From IMG/VR virus record IMGVR_UViG_3300031369_000002, positions 24,666 through 88,665 of that record: a stretch of DNA of 64,000 nt; one strand, written 5' to 3'. This DNA is from a virus. The position numbers and the translations under genes are program-made. The notes under the pieces are model-generated. The model was not told where the DNA came from. It made no database searches and saw only the letters and a list, made by a program, of their open reading frames with translations. Shown in pieces: positions 23,554 to 29,853 of the stretch (positions within the stretch are counted from its first letter, which is position 1; each line of letters begins with the position of its first letter).

Positions 23554-23592
23554 AGGTTTTTTAGTTTGGGTCGGATTCAAACCAAAAAACCT
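23554..23592 (-). ncRNA. Kissing-loop leader 1, small-loop hairpin
   Basis: 15-position stem with one mismatch (23554-23568 with 23578-23592) and a 9-nt loop GGTCGGATT. The whole loop can pair with 23513-23521 in the partner hairpin (8 Watson-Crick, one G-U). Confidence 0.7.
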
Positions 23593-23600
23593 ACTCAGGT

Positions 23601-23629
23601 ATAATATCAAATTTTAGATTTATAGTCAA
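23601..23629 (-). promoter_or_regulatory. TTGACT-N17-TATTAT promoter of leader 1
   Basis: TTGACT (23624-23629), 17 nt, TATTAT (23601-23606). Transcription would begin near 23593, at the foot of the first hairpin. Confidence 0.7.
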
Positions 23630-23633
23630 CCTC

Positions 23634-23777
23634 TTAATCTTTTTCCTTCATCAATTCCTCTGCACACTCCGCACAAACATTTAAAACCTGCTTTGTTTTT
23701 TTATGCGTCATTTCAATTAAAAAATAATGTACAGTCTTACTACATTTCTCACACTTAGCAGTATATACAGGCCTCAC
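23634..23777 (-). CDS. Zinc-ribbon microprotein, GTG start
   Basis: 47 aa from GTG 23777 (AGGAGGG upstream): CEKCSK and CAECAEE form one zinc ribbon. Its stop precedes the leader-1 promoter by five nt. Confidence 0.6.
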   Translation of the reverse strand: MRPVYTAKCEKCSKTVHYFLIEMTHKKTKQVLNVCAECAEELMKEKD

Positions 23778-23791
23778 TATATCCCTCCTTT

Positions 23792-23947
23792 CTACCATTT
23801 TTCGAGTTTACCGTCAATCATCCAGCCATACTTACAGCGACTACAGTAGCACTTTTTAACCTTTACGGTACCACCTTTAACAAACTGGGTATTTTCATCC
23901 ACCTTATCAGACTTGCCACACTGCGGACATACTTCTTTAACAGCCAT
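23792..23947 (-). CDS. Zinc-ribbon microprotein
   Basis: 51 aa: CPQCGKSD and CSRCKYGWM form a zinc ribbon like those of TFIIS-type ribbons. GGAGG upstream. Base composition is less AT-rich than its neighbours. Confidence 0.65.
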   Translation of the reverse strand: MAVKEVCPQCGKSDKVDENTQFVKGGTVKVKKCYCSRCKYGWMIDGKLEKW

Positions 23948-23964
23948 ATCAATCCCTCCTCATA

Positions 23965-24300
23965 CTATACATTAGGAGCATTAGTCCTTAGAACATAACA
24001 TTCAGGAGCAGGCTCCCAGCAAAAAAACATATTATCCTCATTAATTAACCTATCAATAAATACCTGATAATAACCTAAATGCAAACAAACATTATAGCCA
24101 CCAGCTTTGACCGCACTATCCATAGTATCAGCCAATAAATCATATTTTTCTAAGAGTTCTTTTTTAGGTCCAGTTAACTTAAAGTCAAAAGGAGCAAAAG
24201 ATATCCAAACTACCTTTGATTTCTCAGCAACATTACACATTACTTTTGCTGGCTTAATAGAAATCAAAACATTACTTCTATCTAACAATGTAAATCTCAT
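23965..24300 (-). CDS. Hypothetical protein
   Basis: 111 aa, compact alpha/beta (FTLLDRSNVLISIKPAKVMCNVAEKSKVVWISFAP). Not recognised. It is the first gene behind the 245-nt structured leader with the second kissing-loop pair; GGAGG eight nt before ATG. Confidence 0.65.
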   Translation of the reverse strand: MRFTLLDRSNVLISIKPAKVMCNVAEKSKVVWISFAPFDFKLTGPKKELLEKYDLLADTMDSAVKAGGYNVCLHLGYYQVFIDRLINEDNMFFCWEPAPECYVLRTNAPNV

Positions 24301-24333
24301 TTCATTCCTCCTTAGAATAAATAAAGCCTCTTA

Positions 24334-24363
24334 TTTTATGTTAAAAGTCAGAGTAACATAAAA
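24334..24363 (-). ncRNA. Kissing-loop leader 2, small-loop hairpin
   Basis: 10-bp perfect stem (24334-24343 with 24354-24363), 10-nt loop containing GTCAGAG (24347-24353), complementary to CTCTGAC in the partner hairpin at 24397-24438. Confidence 0.7.
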
Positions 24364-24396
24364 CAAAAGACTATTTTCATCATGTATTATTATATT

Positions 24397-24438
24397 TAAG
24401 GTTTTAAACTTGACTCTGACAACAACTTTAAAACCTTA
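24397..24438 (-). ncRNA. Kissing-loop leader 2, large-loop hairpin
   Basis: 12-bp perfect stem (24397-24408 with 24427-24438), 18-nt loop containing CTCTGAC (24414-24420), which pairs 7 of 7 with the small loop. Confidence 0.7.
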
Positions 24439-24439
24439 G

Positions 24440-24575
24440 ATACTTTAAATAAAATAAGCCTTCTCCTTGCCTATAGTTGTGATAGGACACGCATTTTCGT
24501 CGAAGCAGAAAACTTAAAGACCGCAAGTGGTTTACACAAGCTAGATTACTAAAATCTCTTCGATAACTTCATCCT
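24440..24575 (-). ncRNA. Structured 5' leader domain
   Basis: Between the promoter at 24582 and the kissing-loop pair. A long-range stem TCGAAG/CTTCGA (24500-24505 with 24558-24563) encloses two 5-bp hairpins (around 24518-24533 and 24543-24557); outside it a hairpin CCTAT/ATAGG has a TTGTG loop that can pair with CACAA (24535-24539). No known riboswitch class recognised and no reading frame of note. Confidence 0.5.
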
Positions 24576-24581
24576 AAAAAC

Positions 24582-24610
24582 AATATAACACAAAATGATG
24601 TATCAGTCAA
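24582..24610 (-). promoter_or_regulatory. TTGACT-N17-TATATT promoter of leader 2
   Basis: TTGACT (24605-24610), 17 nt, TATATT (24582-24587); predicted start near 24575, giving a leader of about 275 nt to the 23965 gene. Confidence 0.7.
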
Positions 24611-24620
24611 GCATAAATTA

Positions 24621-24646
24621 AAAACACCCTAGAAAATTCTAGGATG
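24621..24646 (-). terminator. Intrinsic terminator after the 24756 gene
   Basis: CATCCTAGA pairs with TCTAGGGTG (one mismatch), then TTTTTAATTT on the minus strand. From here to the stop at 24756 about 110 nt show nothing clear. Confidence 0.7.
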
Positions 24647-24755
24647 CTAAAACCTGCAACACATTATAAATTATAAGAAAAGTAAAACTAATATTTATCA
24701 CTTATTATCCAGCACATAATAAATGAACCATTCGACTTAAAAGAAGTATAACATA

Positions 24756-25103
24756 TTAAATCATGCCATGCAACTGACAACGAATTTTAATATCACAAGG
24801 ATTAGCTCCAATATTTTTAGCCACTAATCTAAAAGAATAGCCTTGAGGGCCTCCGTTACGATAAGTAGTATATTGACCAAAAGCCGCACTCATAGGAACA
24901 TTAAAAGGCATATTAGGCACATCCTCAACAAGTTCCGAATCTCTTCTTTGAAAATCAATTTCTATATCCTCAGTATTAGTGATCATCATTAAAACATCTC
25001 TAACAAATTGAATATCATTAAACCAACCAGATTTAACAACGCCACCAACATTAAGTCCAGATACATCAATAACTAGACCCTTATCAATATAATTTGTATC
25101 CAT
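24756..25103 (-). CDS. Hypothetical protein, monocistronic
   Basis: 115 aa from ATG 25103 (GGAGG seven nt upstream). The frame is open to 25160, but that part is its own promoter. Beta-rich; a Gly/Tyr stretch (FGQYTTYRNGGPQGYSF). Own promoter and own terminator suggest separate, perhaps strong, expression. Not recognised; a small virion or coat-like protein is possible. Confidence 0.65.
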   Translation of the reverse strand: MDTNYIDKGLVIDVSGLNVGGVVKSGWFNDIQFVRDVLMMITNTEDIEIDFQRRDSELVEDVPNMPFNVPMSAAFGQYTTYRNGGPQGYSFRLVAKNIGANPCDIKIRCQLHGMI

Positions 25104-25133
25104 AAAATACCTCCAAAATATTAGTATATTTCC

Positions 25134-25162
25134 ATAATAGCATACTCTTTTTACTAACACAA
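25134..25162 (-). promoter_or_regulatory. Extended -10 promoter of the 24756 gene
   Basis: TTGTGT (25157-25162), 17 nt, TATTAT (25134-25139) preceded by TG one base upstream (TGC-TATTAT). Confidence 0.6.
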
Positions 25163-25259
25163 AAAATAGAAGCTTTTGGCTTCTATTTGTATTTATGGTG
25201 TAATCCTCTATATAAATCCGTAAACTTATTTATAGGAAGGAATGACTAAAAGTATTTAT
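25161..25259 (-). ncRNA. Candidate small RNA of about 95 nt
   Basis: Begins about 7 nt after the -10 of the promoter at 25266 and ends at a perfect terminator (AAATAGAAGC 25164-25173 with 25179-25188, minus-strand T-run). A middle hairpin with CTATAAAT arms around 25207-25235. No ribosome site plus ORF inside. Confidence 0.5.
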
Positions 25260-25283
25260 AGACACATTATACTTTAGTCATTC
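25240..25283. promoter_or_regulatory. Long inverted repeat over a promoter
   Basis: GAATGACTAAAAGTAT (25240-25255) and ATACTTTAGTCATTC (25269-25283) match over 15 bp apart from one bulged base; one arm covers the -10 and half the spacer of the promoter at 25266. Likely operator. Confidence 0.55.
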
Positions 25284-25294
25284 ACCAAAGTCAA
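25266..25294 (-). promoter_or_regulatory. TTGACT-N17-TATAAT promoter of the small RNA
   Basis: TTGACT (25289-25294) overlaps the TGA stop of the 25291 gene; TATAAT at 25266-25271. Confidence 0.7.
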
Positions 25295-25734
25295 ACTTTC
25301 TTCTCAATAATGATTTTAACTTTCTTAGAAACATCCTCTACCAGATCACAATTAAATAAATCTTTTAATTTATTTAAAGCCTGGCCATCCACCCCAGAAT
25401 ATTCCCTATAATCTTCTATCTCATAAAGCACATCATTTAAAACATCCAACTCCGCATAAGATAGAATAGTTTCCTCAGGATATATTTTATCTTTTAATTC
25501 CTCTTTATCATCCTTATCAGGCTCCAAAGAACCATCAAGCCAAAAATATCCCTTTACTTCAACATAAGTTTGATTTTTTAAACCTAATAAATTAATTAAT
25601 ATTGCTTTTAAATGACCCATATGCATCTCATCAGGCCCAACCTTAGAGCCTATTATAGCAGTACATTGCATATGACTTGTCATAAGCTCAGACCTAATAT
25701 AAAACTCTACACTATAATTATATATCTTTTCCAT
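25291..25734 (-). CDS. Hypothetical protein, paralogue of the 25737 gene
   Basis: 147 aa from ATG 25734 (GGAGG seven nt upstream). The first 60 residues share the pattern Y.V.Y.I.S with SKVGPDE and a following L..LL.LK..TY with the next gene's product: a tandem duplication. This copy has an acidic C-terminal extension. Not recognised. Confidence 0.6.
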   Translation of the reverse strand: MEKIYNYSVEFYIRSELMTSHMQCTAIIGSKVGPDEMHMGHLKAILINLLGLKNQTYVEVKGYFWLDGSLEPDKDDKEELKDKIYPEETILSYAELDVLNDVLYEIEDYREYSGVDGQALNKLKDLFNCDLVEDVSKKVKIIIEKKV

Positions 25735-25736
25735 TC

Positions 25737-25943
25737 TCATTCCTCCACTATAAATACTTTTTGAACCATAATATAAGTACCATCTTTTAAATTTAATAAG
25801 CTTTCTAAAACAGACTCAAGATAACTAAAGGACACCTCATCAGGCCCAACTTTAGATTGGATTGTATCTGAAGATAAAATTCTAGTATTTATAAAATCTG
25901 ACTCAATAGTATATTTGACCACATAATCATAAAATTTATCCAT
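25737..25943 (-). CDS. Hypothetical protein, paralogue of the 25291 gene
   Basis: 68 aa from ATG 25943 (GGAGG seven nt upstream). Contains the shared SKVGPDE and LLNLKDGTYI motifs; corresponds to the N-terminal domain alone. Stop overlaps the next start region (AATGAG). Confidence 0.6.
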   Translation of the reverse strand: MDKFYDYVVKYTIESDFINTRILSSDTIQSKVGPDEVSFSYLESVLESLLNLKDGTYIMVQKVFIVEE

Positions 25944-25967
25944 CTTCATTCCTCCCATAAAGCTATT

Positions 25968-26153
25968 TTAGTATTTCATATCTAAATATAATTTTTTTAA
26001 TTCTTCCAATGACTTATCGGCATAGTCTTTATAACTGCATATAATACTTATAAATTGTTCGCCTAAACTTGCAACTTGATCATTGCAAAAAGTAATTCTA
26101 ACTTGATTATCTTCTATTATCGATATACTAAAAAAATCATATCTTAATGTCAT
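25968..26153 (-). CDS. Hypothetical small protein
   Basis: 61 aa; beta-rich first half, amphipathic helix at the end (DKSLEELKKLYLDMKY). GGGAGG upstream. Not recognised. Confidence 0.55.
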   Translation of the reverse strand: MTLRYDFFSISIIEDNQVRITFCNDQVASLGEQFISIICSYKDYADKSLEELKKLYLDMKY

Positions 26154-26174
26154 AACCTTATTCCTCCCATAAAG

Positions 26175-26360
26175 CTATTTTTTATCCAATCCAATTATAT
26201 AATCTCTGATAATATACACAGACTTTTTAAGCATTGTATTATTGCCAAAAGACACTAACCAGACAGCAAAAGCAATTAACCAACCTACTTTAAAACCTAA
26301 AATAATTAAGCCCACAAGCCAAAAAATAAAACCTATACAAATATACTTATTATATTTCAT
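26175..26360 (-). CDS. Small membrane protein, two spans
   Basis: 61 aa: two hydrophobic segments (FIFWLVGLIILGFKVGWLIAFAVWLVSF), short charged ends. Overlaps the 26357 gene by four bases, so co-translated with that membrane protein. Confidence 0.6.
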   Translation of the reverse strand: MKYNKYICIGFIFWLVGLIILGFKVGWLIAFAVWLVSFGNNTMLKKSVYIIRDYIIGLDKK

Positions 26361-26884
26361 TTCTGATCCTCCACTTTTTCCTTAGCTCCAAACTCACTAA
26401 TATGACAACTATTTAATTTATTATTTAAAAAATCAAAGTCGCTTTCAAAACCACCAATATAATCTAATACTCCTAAAACTGTTACTATATCACCAACTTT
26501 TACTTTTAATAATTCTTTATCCGTACTAAAGTTACAATTAAAATAATATGCCTCAATACCATTAACATCATCTTTAGGACTATAAAACTCTATTTCATTC
26601 CAACCATCTATAATATCGTTTATTTCACCAGTTATTCTATATTTTTTCCCTATATACTTATTTTTGGCTACTATCTCATTAAAATGATAATCTTTCATTA
26701 TAGAGGCAAATTCTACATTATCTAAAAGTTTATATTCTTTTATATTCTCCATATAAGAAGGACTTTCAGAGTTATAATCAGGAGTAGCCACCAACCAGCC
26801 AACTACTAAAGACAAAATAATTATGAAAAATATACCTCCTACAATACTAAAACCAATAATTAACAATATTTTATTTATACTCAT
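26357..26884 (-). CDS. Membrane-anchored OB-fold (tRNA_anti-like) protein
   Basis: 175 aa from ATG 26884. A transmembrane helix at about 5-32, then a domain with the pattern FNEIVAKNKYIGKKYRITGEI...AYYFNCNF...LLKVKVGDIVTVLG...NKLNSCHI, which fits the tRNA_anti-like OB-fold family of small surface proteins. Ligand and role unknown. Confidence 0.6.
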   Translation of the reverse strand: MSINKILLIIGFSIVGGIFFIIILSLVVGWLVATPDYNSESPSYMENIKEYKLLDNVEFASIMKDYHFNEIVAKNKYIGKKYRITGEINDIIDGWNEIEFYSPKDDVNGIEAYYFNCNFSTDKELLKVKVGDIVTVLGVLDYIGGFESDFDFLNNKLNSCHISEFGAKEKVEDQK

Positions 26885-27234
26885 TTCTGATCCTTCCTTT
26901 TCTTGGAGCAATCTCCGCAAACTATAAAACTAAACTCTATATCTTTATTACAATCTTGGCACTTATGGCCTACTATGGTAACTCTAGGCTCCTCAGGTTT
27001 ACCAGTAAAAATCCTCTGACCTACAAAAGGCTTATAATGCAATTGCCTAGTATCCAACTGCCATGCTGTATGCAACATATTAGGCATGGTACCTTCCTCA
27101 TGACACACTCGACAAGCTATACAAAAAGGAACTACACCGTCTCTAGAGTTCCAAAGAATTTCTAAAGCTCCGCAAGCCTTACACCTATACAACATCAAAC
27201 AATAAGCCTCGTTGTATTTATTTTTTTCAATCAT
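26881..27234 (-). CDS. Multi-zinc-ribbon protein
   Basis: 117 aa with four CxxC knuckles (CKACG, CIACRVC, CQDC, CGDC), two to three zinc sites. Overlaps both neighbours by four bases (ATGA), i.e. a tightly coupled operon. Not recognised. Confidence 0.65.
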   Translation of the reverse strand: MIEKNKYNEAYCLMLYRCKACGALEILWNSRDGVVPFCIACRVCHEEGTMPNMLHTAWQLDTRQLHYKPFVGQRIFTGKPEEPRVTIVGHKCQDCNKDIEFSFIVCGDCSKKRKDQK

Positions 27235-27557
27235 TCCTCTACCTCCACTATTAACTGATAATCATCTAAAGACTTATCAGTTTTTATATTTAATACTCTT
27301 TCAAGAGTTCTAAGAACCCATCTTAATTCCCCATATATAGCTAAATTAGCCTCTAATCTTGGCCTATCAAATTGAATCAAATCATATCTCTCTTTAGAAG
27401 CTTTAAAAGCAATCTGTTCTTTTGCCACATGATAAGCACTTAAAAAATCCTCTCTACACTTATAATACAAAGTAACCAGGTCCTCTGTCTCCTGAGAAGA
27501 TAACACATAATTTCTATCCTTGCATTCTTTTCTTTTTTCCTGAAAATTAATAGCCAT
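27231..27557 (-). CDS. Hypothetical helical protein
   Basis: 108 aa, predicted almost entirely helical (DLVTLYYKCREDFLSAYHVAKEQIAFKASKERY). AAGGAGG upstream. Not recognised. Confidence 0.6.
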   Translation of the reverse strand: MAINFQEKRKECKDRNYVLSSQETEDLVTLYYKCREDFLSAYHVAKEQIAFKASKERYDLIQFDRPRLEANLAIYGELRWVLRTLERVLNIKTDKSLDDYQLIVEVEE

Positions 27558-27568
27558 TAATAACCTCC

Positions 27569-27769
27569 TTAACCTATAATCATCTTTTTACCCGTAGGCC
27601 CGCATTTAGGGCAATAATTAAACCAGCATCTAAAATCATCAGAGTGTATATTCCACCAATGATAATCTTTGCTGGCTTTAACTGCCTCTTTATGGGTCTT
27701 ACGCTTAATCAGCAGCCCACAGAGATCACATCTTAATTCCCAAAAATTATTAGTATTCTTTAAACTCAT
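27569..27769 (-). CDS. Zinc-ribbon microprotein
   Basis: 66 aa from ATG 27769, overlapping the end of the 27750 gene by 20 nt. CDLCGLLIKRKTHKEAVKASKDY...CPKCGP: a zinc ribbon with an inserted helix, the same layout as the 37754 product. Confidence 0.6.
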   Translation of the reverse strand: MSLKNTNNFWELRCDLCGLLIKRKTHKEAVKASKDYHWWNIHSDDFRCWFNYCPKCGPTGKKMIIG

Positions 27770-28220
27770 AGTTGGCCTCATCATTTAAACAAATATTTAA
27801 CCCTTCCTCAGAACATAAGGCACCATCTTTGAATTTAATTTTAACTTCACCAGAACCATCTAGCTTAGTAACCCAAGCTATACCACTAGCTCCGTTATTC
27901 ATAGAATTTAAACGATTAATCTGCCCCTCTACTTTTTTACCATTAATAATTAAGTTTACTTTTCTTCTAAGAAGAGGATGATCAGCCAATAAATCCTCTA
28001 CAGGGCTATCTAGAAACTTAATGCTATCAGCCTCCACCACAACCACCTGACCGATCATTAATTCCACTATAGCCATAGGGTAAGGGTAAATCCCGTCCAT
28101 ATCAGAAGAACTAGCAGGGGAAAAGCCATGAAACCATCCAACCACATCATAAGTATATTGGCTATTAATATACACCTTTTCAACTAAAACCTTTCTAGGT
28201 TTCTTACCATCTTTACTCAT
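27750..28220 (-). CDS. Hypothetical protein
   Basis: 156 aa from ATG 28220 (GGGAGG seven nt upstream). Beta-rich with YTYDVVGWFHGFSPASSSDMDGIYPYPMAIVE; this opening resembles small phage proteins that carry a conserved YPYAIVE-type stretch. Function not known to me. Confidence 0.6.
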   Translation of the reverse strand: MSKDGKKPRKVLVEKVYINSQYTYDVVGWFHGFSPASSSDMDGIYPYPMAIVELMIGQVVVVEADSIKFLDSPVEDLLADHPLLRRKVNLIINGKKVEGQINRLNSMNNGASGIAWVTKLDGSGEVKIKFKDGALCSEEGLNICLNDEANYEFKEY

Positions 28221-28416
28221 CCTTAAACCTCCCAGGTAGTTTAATATTATGTATGCCATTAATTAATCTTAAGGCATACTCTAAGATTTCATCATCAGAA
28301 GTATTTAACTCAGCAAATACCTTTTTAACTTTTTTCAACTCATACAATGTTTTAACAGACACAGCCAATAACACCTTTTTATCATTCTTAGCACTCATAT
28401 CCTTCTTATCATTCAT
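28213..28416 (-). CDS. Hypothetical small protein
   Basis: 67 aa from ATG 28416, basic N-terminus, helices; possibly ribbon-helix-helix-like. Downstream of the phage promoter at 28473. Confidence 0.55.
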   Translation of the reverse strand: MNDKKDMSAKNDKKVLLAVSVKTLYELKKVKKVFAELNTSDDEILEYALRLINGIHNIKLPGRFKDE

Positions 28417-28429
28417 AATCATTCCTCCT

Positions 28430-28503
28430 ATACCTACACTATATATAAATTCACTTTTGCCCCTAACAAGGTATTATACCGCCGAAGGGGCAAAGTTTAC
28501 TGT
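28430..28503 (-). repeat. Promoter-leader repeat, copy A
   Basis: This stretch matches 45595-45655 over the promoter and leader (AACAGTAAACTTT, GGTATAATACCT, GTTAGG-GC, AATTTATATATA), a duplicated control region in front of unrelated genes. Confidence 0.55.
28473..28503 (-). promoter_or_regulatory. Phage promoter, ACAGTA-N17-GGTATAAT
   Basis: ACAGTA (28498-28503), 17 nt, GG, TATAAT (28473-28478). GCCCCT and AGGGGC around the -10 can pair as a hairpin. Drives the 28213-25291 gene block. Confidence 0.7.
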
Positions 28504-28539
28504 TATTTTAAAAAATTTTTAAACTTTTTTATTATACGC

Positions 28540-28848
28540 TCATATACTTATAAAATTATTATATGCGATTAAATCAGACCTGATTGATTTTAAAGCCTTT
28601 AAGTTAGCTTTAAAGCTATTTAACATATCAGATAAAGTGCCTTCATCCAATAAGGCTAATTGATTAATACTAACCCATAAGGTATACATATAAATATCAG
28701 CGTATTTATACTTAACCTTCAAAGAATCATAAAAACGATTCTTATTTAATCTATTGCCTCTGAGTTTGCTAATAGCATTCTCAATATTAAGGCAATTTTT
28801 AGCTAATAATGACACTTCCATACAAAGTTCTAAATGCATTTTATTCAT
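28540..28848 (-). CDS. Hypothetical helical protein
   Basis: 102 aa, all-helical pattern (NALSKLRGNRLNKNRF-like middle). Read from the palindrome promoter at 28887. Not recognised. Confidence 0.6.
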   Translation of the reverse strand: MNKMHLELCMEVSLLAKNCLNIENAISKLRGNRLNKNRFYDSLKVKYKYADIYMYTLWVSINQLALLDEGTLSDMLNSFKANLKALKSIRSDLIAYNNFISI

Positions 28849-28886
28849 TTAATCATCCTCCAAAAATTAATTTATCTTATGTATCT

Positions 28887-28916
28887 ATATTAACATTATC
28901 CTTTACATATGTCAAG
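28887..28916 (-). promoter_or_regulatory. Palindrome-operator promoter
   Basis: TTGACA (28910-28915)-N17-TAATAT (28887-28892), palindrome CTTGACATATGTAAAG, ATAAGATAAA downstream. Confidence 0.8.
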
Positions 28917-28929
28917 GAAAAATATAAAA

Positions 28930-28959
28930 AAATAGATAGGGCATAAACCCTATCTATTT
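28930..28959 (-). terminator. Strong intrinsic terminator
   Basis: Perfect 12-bp stem (28930-28941 with 28948-28959), 6-nt loop, T-run on the minus strand. Ends the long replication operon behind the Lar-like gene. Confidence 0.8.
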
Positions 28960-29179
28960 ATACTCTATGATTCCAAATCTTAACCGCAGTATCCAAATCC
29001 AAATAAGAAAAAGTATTCACCGCTATTACCTTCTCACTTTTACAATTCTCACAACTCACAGAATAATGATATATTTTTTCAATTTCATTAACTAACCACC
29101 TATCTACGCCCTTAGGTACAGTACCACAAAAAGGGCAACTCTTAATAGGTATCTTAGACTCTATTAACTCATAATCCAT
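28958..29179 (-). CDS. Lar-like restriction alleviation protein
   Basis: 73 aa. CPFCGTVP near the start, CENCKS in the middle and an ending AVKIWNHRV reproduce the Lar-family plan (CPFCG - CxxC - A..WN.R). Lar of E. coli relieves type I restriction by acting on the host modification system. Start overlaps the upstream stop (TAATG). Identification is by motif only. Confidence 0.7.
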   Translation of the reverse strand: MDYELIESKIPIKSCPFCGTVPKGVDRWLVNEIEKIYHYSVSCENCKSEKVIAVNTFSYLDLDTAVKIWNHRV

Positions 29180-29844
29180 TATTTCATCTTTTCAATTACA
29201 GTCTTATATTTAGGTTTGCTGAACCTATAAACCCGATCAGCATAATCAATAAACTCTTTTTGATGAGTTACAAGAATTATCTGCAGGTCCTTTCCTAACT
29301 CAGTAACTAATTTATTAATCACCTTAGCAATTAAAGGTACATACTCAGCCGATAAATTAGCAAAGCTTTCATCTAAAAATAAAACAGGTCTATATTTTTT
29401 AGACTGAAATACCAGGACTAATAATTTCAATAAGAACCCTACTATATTACTTACACCACCACCATGAGACGACATAATATCTGTAGTGACTTCTTTATCC
29501 TCATACATAAAAGTTAAGACAGGTTTAATAGTAAATTGATTTCTTTCTATACTGTTAATAAATTTAAAACTTTTGAACTGTCCTTCAAAAATAATTGATA
29601 AAGCGTAAGATATCAACATTTCAAATTTATCTTGTATATTTCTATGTTCTCTTTCACTAAATTTTTGGAATAGTCTAGCCACCTCTTCCAATATACTAGT
29701 ATCAAATTTAAGCTCTTCCACAACTTTATCCAGATCAGCAATCCTGCTATTTAAATCTTTTAATAATACCTCTTCTCTATTGACCGAAAATTCAAAGGTA
29801 TCAATAGCATTTGATAAAATACCTAATTTATTCATCATTCCCAT
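29179..29844 (-). CDS. sbcC: C-terminal half of a Rad50/SbcC-type ATPase
   Basis: 221 aa. ABC signature SHGGGVSNI (126-134), Walker B and D-loop RPVLFLDESFANLS (152-165), H-loop LVTHQ (191-195). There is no Walker A and no zinc hook, only a short coiled coil (20-70), so this is just the second half of an SMC-like ATPase. The missing N-half is the separate gene at 33782. Together with the SbcD nuclease they should process DNA ends. Confidence 0.8.
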   Translation of the reverse strand: MGMMNKLGILSNAIDTFEFSVNREEVLLKDLNSRIADLDKVVEELKFDTSILEEVARLFQKFSEREHRNIQDKFEMLISYALSIIFEGQFKSFKFINSIERNQFTIKPVLTFMYEDKEVTTDIMSSHGGGVSNIVGFLLKLLVLVFQSKKYRPVLFLDESFANLSAEYVPLIAKVINKLVTELGKDLQIILVTHQKEFIDYADRVYRFSKPKYKTVIEKMK

Positions 29845-29853
29845 TACAACCTC

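Noticed and set aside
23564-23590. tRNA T-arm-like string (GGTTTGAATCCGACC on the minus strand)
   Set aside because: No acceptor, D or anticodon arm fits around it; the bases are explained by the 23554-23592 hairpin and its kissing loop.
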